Shown here in pieces: positions 11,601-22,100 of a DNA stretch of 64,000 nucleotides. A program made the translations under genes and the position numbers. A model generated the notes under the pieces. The model was given only the letters and a program-made list of their open reading frames with translations. It did no database searches and had not been told where the DNA came from. Location: NCBI GenBank assembly GCA_036245525.1, contig BTPG01000004.1, forward strand, positions 165,685,945-165,749,944, in the 5' to 3' direction. Origin of the DNA: Semisulcospira habei. Lineage: Eukaryota > Mollusca > Gastropoda > Semisulcospiridae. Position 1 is the stretch's first letter. Each line of letters begins with the position of its first letter.

Positions 11601-14600
11601 GCAAGCAAGTCTGGCATCTCGAGTTCGGTCCATTCTTTTATGTTTGCGACCCAACTCTTTCTCTGACGACCTCGCCGACGACTTCCTTCGAGAGTGCCTT
11701 GGAGGATAGTCTTGGACAAGGTGTTGTGTCGGGTCACGTGGCCAAACCAAGCAAGCTTGCGCCGTTTCACGGTTGCCAGAAGGGGTTCATGTGGGCCCAC
11801 CAGGGAAGTGACGATGCTCCGTACATATTCGTTGGTCTTGTGCTCGCGGTACGAGATGCGGAGCAACTTCCTCAGGCACTTGTTCTCAAAGGCCTGGATT
11901 TTCTTTTCTGAGTCTGCAAGCAGTGTCCAAGTCTCACAGCCGTAGAGTAGAATAGACACTACGAGGGACTTGTAAAGCCTGTACTTGATGGTGAAGCTGA
12001 TGGAGTTACTTCGCCATATCCTGTCCAGCCTGGCCATTGCGGATGTTGCTGTACCTATCCTGATACGGATCTCTGCTATGCAACTACCGTCTTTGGACAG
12101 GGTGGCTCCCAAGTACTTGAAGCTATTGACCTCTTCTAGCTTCTGGCCGTTCATGTGAATGTTGCTGCTGCTGTCGCTTGTGGTGTTGATCATCACTTTG
12201 CTTTTATCCGTACTGATCTCCATGCCATAAGACCCTGCGCTACTTGAAAGTTTGTCTGTCAGGTTTTGGAGCTCACTATTGCTGCCTGCCATGAGGTCAA
12301 TGTCGTCTGCGAATCGAAGATTGCACAGGGATCTGCCACCAATAGAGATTGAAGTATGGTGGTCGTGGAGGGTTTCCTGCATGATCTTCTCCAGGAATAT
12401 GTTGAAAAGGACAGGAGAGAGCAGGCATCCTTGACGGACACCGATCGTCGTCCTGAAGAACTCGCCTGACTGATTGTTAAGTAGAACCGCGCTGCAGGCG
12501 TTCTTGTAAAGCGCTTCTATCATTTGGATCAGTCCCTCCTCTATGTTGAACGATCTCATGACTTGCCAGAGTCCGTCGTGCCAGACGCGATCAAATGCTT
12601 TCCTGAAATCAATGAAGTTGTGGTAGAGTTCGCGCTGATGCTGCAGATGTTTCTCGATCAGGACGCGGCAGTTGAAAATCTGCTCTACAGTGCTTCTTCC
12701 AACTCTGAAGCCAGCCTGTTCTTCTGCCAGCAGTTCCTCGGCGAAAGTTTTGAGGCGGTTGAGAATGATTCACTCATGCACTCATTGGGAAATCGCTGTC
12801 AGGACAATGTCAGGAAAGTCCTGACATGCTATAGGCAATAACATAATAATAATTACGGTATTTATAATGCACTTATCTTATAATAATTATAACTCTAAGC
12901 ACGCACTCACAACTCGCGCACGCATGCGCACGCTTTAGACGACTCACGAACCACAAAAAGTGAAATACATTACGACAGTCTGCTTAGGGTGGGGTAGTAT
13001 AGTGCTAGAACTGTTGAAAGAGGTGAGTTTTGAGGGTGGACTGGAAGGAGGAGAGAGAGTGTTTCTGACGGAGAGAGAGTTGGAGAGTGTTCCAGATGGA
13101 TGGACCATATACTGAGAAGGAGCGGGGGCCGAAAGTGCCGAGTTTGGTGCGGGGGATGTGGAGGCGGAGAGGGTCGGAGGCGGAGCGGAGGGAGCGGGGA
13201 GGAGTTTAGGGGTGAAGTAAGTTTGAGAGATAGGCGGGAGCGCAGTTGTTCAGGGATTTGTAGCAGAGAGACAGAATCTTGTATTGGATGCGTTGGGGGG
13301 ATGGGAAGCCAGTGAAAGAGTTTGAGCAGGGGAGTGATGTGGTCGGATTTTTTCTTTCCGAGGACGAGGCGGGCAGCATTGTTCTGGACGCGCTGGAGAA
13401 TGAAAGTGGTGGAGTGAGGGAGGCCAAAAAGGAGAGAGTTGCAGTAGTCGATGCGAGATAGGATGAGAGAGACAGCAAGTTTGGTGGCAGCTTCGGTAGT
13501 GAGGTATTTTCTGATCTGACCGATGCGGCGGAGGTGGAAGTAGCATGCCTGGGCCGTGGTGGAAACAAAGCTGGTCATGGAAAGAGAGGAATCGAGGATA
13601 ACGCCGAGGTTTTTGGCCGAGTCAGAGAGGGAGATGGGGGTGCTGTCGGGTTGAAGGTGGAGAGAGGGAGGGAGCTGGGAAAGTTTCTGGCGAGAGCCTA
13701 CCAGCATGGCTTCCGTTTTGTTGTCATTCAGTTTAAGCTTGTTTGCTGTCATCCAGTTTTTCACGTCTTCGTAGCAGTCAGCCGTGCGAGTCAGTAGTGA
13801 CCGAGTGTTGTCGAGTTTGTCTTTGTCTAGTAGTTTCCTATCTTTTTTTTTTTTTTGTGTGCTTGGACCAAAGTAGATCTATGATCATTGGTCTATCATG
13901 CACACTTCTCTCCCTTGACAGTGCTTTTCCTACTCACTTGGTAGTTTTTTTTCTAAATTACAAGCACTGGCAGTCAACCCTTTCGGTCTAGTTTTTTACT
14001 ACAATTTCGACTGCAACACCTTCCCCCTTTTTAGTAGGTTCTCTCTTAGGGTGCATGGAAATTTGGCTCTAGGTGGAGGCATGGAATGTATGCCCCTGCA
14101 GAAACCACAGTAAAATGTGGTCTTCTTTGCAGGTAAGCAGAAGTTCCTTCTCTTCCTCCAGTATTGCCGATGGTGTGCTGAGGAGGTCGCCAAGACCGAA
14201 ACAGCTGTCCACACCGGCTCAATATCTGGACCCCCACTGGGGGACCTAGATTTAAATTTCCATGCACCTAGGGGCTGGAACAGTGGGATATGTGATACGC
14301 CCCCCTTCGGGGGGGCTTCCATATGCATTGCTTTCAGTCTCTTATTTAGCGGCCCCCTCTTTCCTATTTTTTTTTTTGTGTGTGTGCTTGGACCAAAGTA
14401 GATCTATGATCATTGGTCTATCAAGCACACTTCTCTCCCTTGACAGTGCTTTTCCTACTCACTTGGTAGTTTTTTCTAAATTACAAGCACTGGCAGTCAA
14501 CCCTTTCGGTCTAGTTTTTTACTACAATTTCGACTGCAACACCTTCCCCCTTTCTAGTAGCTTCTCTCTTAGGGTGCATGGAAATTTGGCTCTAGGTGGA

Positions 14601-16121
14601 GGCATGGAATGTATGCCCCTGCAGAAACCACAGTAAAATGTGGTCTTCTTTGCAGGTAAGCAGAAGTTCCTTCTCTTCCTCCAGTATTGCCGATGGTGTG
14701 CTGAGGAGGTCGCCAAGACCGAAACAGCTGTCAAACAGCTGTCCACACCGGCTCAATATCTGGACCCCCACTGGGGGACCTAGATTTAAATTTCCATGCA
14801 CCTAGGGGCTGGAACAGTGGGATATGTGATACGCCCCCCTTCGGGGGGGGCTTCCATATGCATTGCTTTCAGTCTCTTATTTAGCGGCCCCCTCTTTCCT
14901 ATCTTTTTTTTTTTTTGTGTGCTTGGACCAAAGTAGATCTATGATCATTGGTCTATCATGCACACTTCTTTCCCTTGACAGTGCTTTTCCTACTCACTTG
15001 GTAGTTTTGGTAGTTTTTTTTTAGTAGTTGTGAGTCGTCAGCGTAGAGGTGGTGGTGTATGTGGTGAGAATGGATGATGTTGGACAGGGGAGACGTGTAG
15101 AGTGTGAAAAGGTCCGGGCCCAGGACGGACCCCTGTGGAACTCCACAGAAGAGCGTGACTGGGTTGGAGCAGACGCCGTCGATGGTGACGGACTGCTGTC
15201 TGTCGGAGAGAAACCAGGAGTGAGCAGAGTCAGTGATGCCAACGGAATGGTGAAGGCGGTGGAGGAGGATAGAGTGGTCTATAGTGTCGAAGGCGGCAGA
15301 GAGGTCGAGTAGCGTAAGAAGGGAGATGTTTGCGATAGGCAGACTGGAAGGGACTGAGGAGGTTGTTGTCGGCGAGGTGGAGGTTGAGCTGGTTGAGAAC
15401 GACCTTCTCAAGAAGCTTGGACAGGAAAGATAGATTGAAGACTGGCCGATAGTTTTTGAGTTCATTTGGGTCGAGGTTGTGATTTTTGAGGAGAGGACGG
15501 ACAATGGCGGACTTGAGGATATCGGGGATGGAGCCGTTCTTTAGAGATGTGTTGATGATGTCGGTAATGAATGGCAGAAGTTTTGGAAGGCCGTCCCGGT
15601 AGAGAACAATGAACAATGAACCTTTATTTTCCAACGGTATTAGTTATTGGTAACAGGACCAGTTTTCAAACTTGCCGTTGCTACATCTACTACATAAGTG
15701 ACATAGACATGTAAACATACACATACCACACACTGCTGCATGCACTGCTGCATTTGCTCACGCACGCACGCACGCACCACGCACACATACCCACACACGC
15801 ACTCAGGTACGCACGCATGCACATCACAACTCGCGCATGCACGCACGCACACACACACACACATGTACACCGCAATTCAGTACGCATGCACACACGCACG
15901 AACACTCACACACACACACTTACACACGCACGCACTCAGGCACATACGTACAAAAACAAACACACGCTCTCAGACACGCACTCCAGACATACCTACCCGC
16001 ATACGCGTACGCACAAAAATATAAAATGAGTAAAAATACAAAGTAAAGCAATAAACAAAGAATCATTAAGTATATTAAAGTTCATACAGCAAGGGCAAAT
16101 ATGTATGCAGGTGCTATCTCT

Positions 16122-16152
<31 letters not shown>

Positions 16153-19100
16153 TCTCTCTCTCGCCGACACACACACACATACACACACACAGCACGCACG
16201 CGCGCACACACACACACACACAGAGTCACACATACAGTACACACACACATACGCGAGCGCGCGCCCAACATATCGAGCACACACATATGAAGGCAAAAAC
16301 TGCCATTATACACAGTACATGCAGTATTCAAAGGTACTCTTTGGCATTCAAATATTATGGTACGGCTATGGGAAAAAGGGACTCTCTCTCTCTCTCTCTC
16401 GCACACATACACACACACACACACAAACTCACACACACGCACATGTACACATCTGAACACACGTGCAAGTTATCCCAATACTGTAATGATTTGATTAGGT
16501 CAGAGATTCTAGGTGTTTGAAGAGGCTGTCCCTATATGAGGTGAGCGTCTTTGCGTTTCTAAATTCTGCAGGAATAGAATTCCAGAATGAACTTCCCGAG
16601 AATGACAAGCTGGTTTTGAATAAATCAATACGCGGCAGGGGTACTTTGAATTGTTGTCCATGTCTAGAAGCTATAGATGTCCGTTCTGAGAAAAAAGAAC
16701 TCAAGTACAGTGGACTTATCAATACACCTTTATTGAACTGAAAGTGCTGGGATAGAGGGAGAATTTTTAAAGTTTTAAGCTTTTCGTCAGTTGAGAGTTC
16801 GGGATCGGGAAATATAAGCTTAGCAGCTCTCCTATGTAGGGAGTTCAGCCTCTTCAAATGTACATCACTAGAACCATCCCACACTGTTGATGCATAGTCT
16901 ATGTGCGACTTGACATGAGCATTGTAGAAAAGAAGACGCGTATCTGTGTCAGTAATTGTTTTCAATTTTGACAACATATACAGGCTTCTGGAAACCCTTT
17001 TGCACACATTATTAATATGCAGTTGCCATTTAAGCTGATCATCTAGTGACCCCCAAGAGGCGGTGGTGTGATACTTGCTCAATTGGGCTGCCGTTTATAG
17101 ACAGACTAAGAGAGAGCGGGCATAGCTGGTGCTTTTGACGTGTGGTTATAACCATGCATTCTGTTTTTGACGGATTCAGGGACATGGAGTTGGAATGACA
17201 CCAGTCGGTGACCTCGTGCAGGCTTTCCTGCAGACGCGTGTTAATTGCAGCTACATTTTTGTGAGGAGTGTGTAGTGTGCAGTCATCAGCAAACATGTCA
17301 CAAGAAATATCGCGGCAACTAATATGCAGTGGAAGGTCATTGATAAATATGCAGAACAGCAATGGCCCGAGGACAGAGCCCTGAGGCACGCCGCTTTTGA
17401 CGTGACCATACGAGGAGTAGGATCCATTTAACAGTACTCTTTGCTTTCTTCCGCTTAAATATGAAGTGAACAATGAGACAGCACCTGCATTGCAGAGATA
17501 TGCTTGAAGTTTTGACAAAAGAATGTTATGATTTACAAGGTCAAAAGCTTTCTTAAAATCAATAAAGATCGACCCAGTTATTTGGGAGTTATTTATGGAT
17601 GCTAGCCACGCATCAATAAGTCTTGTTAGTGCCGTGTGGCAAGAATGCTTGGGGCGAAAGCCGGACTGAAATACGTGCAATAGATATTATCCAAATATTG
17701 ATAAAGGTGTTTGTGCACGTGTCTTTCAAGAGGTTTGGAAAGGCTGGATAATATTGAGATGGGTCTATAGTTATTAACATCAGACAGATCTTTTGATTTA
17801 GGCAAAGGGATAACCTTGGCTTGCTTCAGTTCTGATGGAAATATATTTTGTTGGATGCATAAGTTATAAATATACGTTAACGATTCTACTGTATAGGGAA
17901 GGGACAGTTTCAGGATTTTAGGACTGATCTCGTCAGGTCCCGATGATTTTTTGTTTTTCAGTGACCCGATCAGTTTTCCTACTTCATACACAGCTAGAGG
18001 CGGTATAGAGAAGGGGGGTTTGTCCTTTGTCTTCTGCTTACAGAAGTTAAGCAGGGACTCCGGGCATGTGTAAGACGCTTTTCCGCTTAAGGGTATGATT
18101 GACTCGGCAACAGACAAAAAATGTTTGTTAAAGGTGTCTGCAGTAATACTAGAAGGAATGGCTGACGATTTCTTGCTGTTACCTCGGGTGACGAGATTAA
18201 CTGCGCGCCAGAGTGCGGCAGTATCTCTGTCTTCTTTAATCATTCGTTCAAAGAGAGACTTTTGAGCCCTGTGTACCATAGACGACCTCAGACGACTGCA
18301 GGCCCACACGAAAACCCTAGACCAACTGATTCGTGAGCTGCTTTTTGCTGATGATGCTGCCCTCGTTGCACACACAGAGAGAGCCCTGCAGCGCATCACG
18401 TCTTGCTTCGCAGATGCTGCCCAGCTCTTTGGACTCGAGGTCAGTCTGAAAAAGACAGAGGTCCTCCATCAGCCGGCACCCAAGACAGTGTATCGCCCTC
18501 CTCACATCACCATTGGCGAGTCTGAACTAAAGTCAGTGCACCAGTTTACTTACCTTGGCTGCATTATCACGTCGGACGCCAAGCTGGACAAGGAGCTTGA
18601 CAGCAGGCTGGCAAAAGCGAACAGCGCTTTCGGGCGACTTTTCAAGCGGGTGTGGCACAATCAACAGCTGAAAACAGGCACCAAGATCAGCGTGTACAGA
18701 GCTGTGGTCCTCACCACCCTGCTGTATGGTTCCGAGTCCTGGGCCCTCTACCGCAGCCAACTACGACTCCTCGAACGCTTCCACCAGCGCTGCCTGCGTA
18801 CCATCCTGGGCATTCACTGGAGTGACTATGTCACCAACGTCGAGGTCCTTGAACATGCTGAAACTGTGAGCATCGAGGCTTTGCTGCTGCGGACACAGCT
18901 CCGCTGGGCGGGGCATGTCTCCAGGATGGAGGATCATCGCCTACCAAAGATCACCCTGTTCGGCGAGCTTGCTACTGGACACCGTGACAGAGGGGCACCA
19001 AAGAAGAGATACAAAGACTGTCTCAAGAAGTCACTTAGTGCCTGCCAAATCGACCACCACCAGTGGTCTTCGCTTGCTGCGGACCATGACACCTGGCGCT

Positions 19101-22100
19101 CCACCATTTACAAGGCAGCTGTCTCCTTTGAGGACTCTCACAGAGCTAGCCTTAAGGACAAGCGGCTCAGGAGAAAAAACAGAGATGCCGCAGCTCAGAA
19201 CCCTGGCCATACCTTCCCCTGCAGCCACTGCGGCCGAACCTGCCTGTCTCGGATTGGCCTCCGCAGCCACGAACAAGCCTGCAGACGTCGTGGGCAACTC
19301 CTATAAAATCTTTGTTCGCGAAGTCAAGCCAAGAGAGAGAGAGACCATAGACTTGACACGGTTATGTTGTTTTTTGTATTCGTTAAATAGCTTGTGTCTT
19401 CTTAAGTCATTTCTCAATTTCATAGCTTCAATTATTCCTTGCGTTAGCCAAGGCGGTAACGTGTGGTTTTTTACCCGCTTTTGCCATAAAGGGGCGTGTT
19501 TGTTAAGTACTCTTGTAAAGAGTCGATACCAAATAGAGCCTTTTCAGGGTCAGTTTCGTTATTAACGACATTAAATAGTGTTTGATCAAGGTCTGCTAGA
19601 AAAGCAGACTGATTAAACTGTTTAAATGAGCGGTACGTTATAGTTGTGTGCCCGTTCTTACGATGCACTGGCAGTTTTGTTGACCAGGAACACACAGTAG
19701 GAAAGTGATCACTGATGCTGAGGTCAGGAACACTAACATTGAACACACTATGGGGACGGTTGGTGTAAATGCGATCAATGAGTGTTGCGGTTGTTTTTGT
19801 GATCCTAGTAGGGGCCGAAACTAATTGTTCTAAGCCGGTTTGTGTGGTGATGCAATCCCACGCGGTATGGGGCTTCAACATATCTATGTTAAAGTCGCCT
19901 AGTAGCAATGCATCACAGTTAGGTAGGCCAACTTTTTCTACTGCATGCAAGAAATCGTCGTACCATTCAAACTTGGCTGATGGGTTACGATAACAAAAGC
20001 CGATGAAGACGGGTTTAGTTTTTGGAGCCCTAAATTCCAACCAAATGCACTCAACTTCCGGAGTTTCTATGTCCTCACACCTTTTTACTAAATGTTGGAC
20101 TGAGTTATGGATGTAAACGGCAAGCCCAGTCTGACCAAGTACACGAGGGTCACGTCGAGTGATGCTAAAGTTAGGTATGTGAACGGCTTCATCGCTTATG
20201 TCGGAGTTAAGTCGCGTCTCACTAAGACCAAACAGGTGGAATGGTTCAGACGAGTTTAGAAAAACATTCAAATCGGCCACCTTGTTAAAAAGATGGTAGA
20301 TGTTCAAGTGACCAGTTTGAAGGCTTCCGTGTGTCTGAGCATTATGGGTCATGTTGAATTTTAACTCTCCCAAATGAAGTGCGCCAAGAAGATGGGCCAC
20401 ACCTGGGGACAGCTGGAGAGACTCGCCCAGGACAGAGACGGCTGGAGGGACCTTGTCGGCGGCCTATGCCCCAGGTGGGGTGATGGGCGTAAGTAAGTAA
20501 GTAAGTAAATGAAGTGCAATACAATACAAAAAATATATAAACAGAGGGAATAGGGAATAAAGTTTCAATGTTGGGAGAGGGTCTAGTTCACAGGTTTTGA
20601 GAGGCATGGACTTTATGGTCTTGAGGACTTCATCCTGAGAGACGGGCTGGAAGGACGAGAGGGGGGTGCCGGAAAAGGGGGTGTCGGGAGGGCAAGGCGG
20701 AGAAGGCAGAGTGTCGAGTGTGTTGCGCAGAGTTTGGATTTTGTCGGAAAAATAGGTGGAAAAAGCGGACGGGAGTTCTTCTTTGCTGTGTGTGTTGGGG
20801 AGAGGAGAGTTTTTAGAAATGCCTAGGAGTGAGTTCATGGTAGCGTAGAGGGTTTTGGAAGAAGTGGATTCCAGGATTTTGTTTTGAAGGTGTTACTGTT
20901 TACGTTTGGAGTCAGAGATCATTCTGCAGACTTTGGATCTAGTTGTTTGGAAGCACATCTTGCCATCACTGTAGGAAACCGCTAACCAGAATCTGTTTTT
21001 GTTTGTCACCAAAGAAGAAGAAACATGAAGAAAAACGTGTTGAAACACTACTTTACTACTATCTGAAGTCTCTCAAGGTGGCAGCTTTCGCGCCGATGCT
21101 CCTAGGCAATGAGGAGAACTTCCCAAGCCATATTGCACTTATGTCTTTGACATTTTGCAGATCTACAAAGTTTACTTCATTCACTTAACAAGCACAAAAT
21201 TTCAAATGGTTCAGTTTTTATTTGATTTTATTATAATTTTCTTTCAGATCCTTGCAAAAGGCGAACGGAATGACGAAATTTGGCTGGTACCAAGAGTTAA
21301 CACATCCAGCCCTGATGAGCTACAGTCGTTCTGAGCAGCACTGACAACAGTTAGGGTGTAACTGCAAAGAAATGACCGTTGTATTTGTCTGATTGTAGCC
21401 TACAATATCTAGTCTTTGATTTCATTTCCAACTATACATGCACTGTGCTACATCACACTCCTTTCATTCACTGCCTAACATTGATACAGATTATAACTTG
21501 ATATTAAAACAAATGCTCTCACTGAATAGCTTAACATCTCTTGCATGACTTAACCATAGTCTGCAAAATGCGGAGTTGTTTCTGACTTTCACCAACATTC
21601 TCCATGGAACCTACATGGAACCTTGTTGTGCAACCAGCCCCTGGACCATGGGAATTCATACAACAAATGGATACATGTGTGACGTAAAAGTTTGAGACAG
21701 AAAACAAAGAGTCATCCGAGTGGTACGAGATGCAGACTCAAGTTATATGGGAAGTCCATGACGTTAATTTTATGAATCAGAATGTAGTTTTTGCCAAATA
21801 AACTGTGTCACCAGAACAAAAATGTCCACAGAGTACAGTCCACACACAGTGACATTCGACATCCATGATCCAGTGCTACAGTTTGCATGCTTTGGCTCAT
21901 TTTCAACATTTCACGGGCAACGGTGTAAAGGTAGACCACCTTGACAACCGTAGAATAGTCCTTAACAGTAACACCGAGTGTTTGAAAATCTGAAAATGTT
22001 TGAAGTAAAATGTTTGTACAGTGAGTGAAAAGCAGCCCAGTAGTAGCTGGTTTGGAATCTGTTTTCATGACTTGGACAAAGACCAAATCTCCCCAAATTG

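Larger units (their letters stand above)
15606..20372 (-). mobile_element. Jockey-like non-LTR retrotransposon with endonuclease and reverse transcriptase
   Basis: Minus strand. The endonuclease at 20350-19475 shows [22 protein letters not shown] and [10 protein letters not shown]. The reverse transcriptase spans 18270-16495 with [59 protein letters not shown] and MFADDCTLH. It then runs to the stop just after LFKHLESLT. Frameshifts occur near 19490, 17660 and 17060. A second LINE interrupts it at 18284-19343. The 3' UTR is full of CA and C tracts. It ends with AATAAA and a TTCATTG-repeat tail at about 15606-15632. It is inserted in CR1 copy A, between the DPLPT and LYRDG coding positions. 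Confidence 0.8.

Noticed and set aside
15640..16460. Several open frames of 60-155 codons rich in His/Thr or Cys/Val
   Set aside because: They are translations of CA, CG and C tracts, open in many frames at once.
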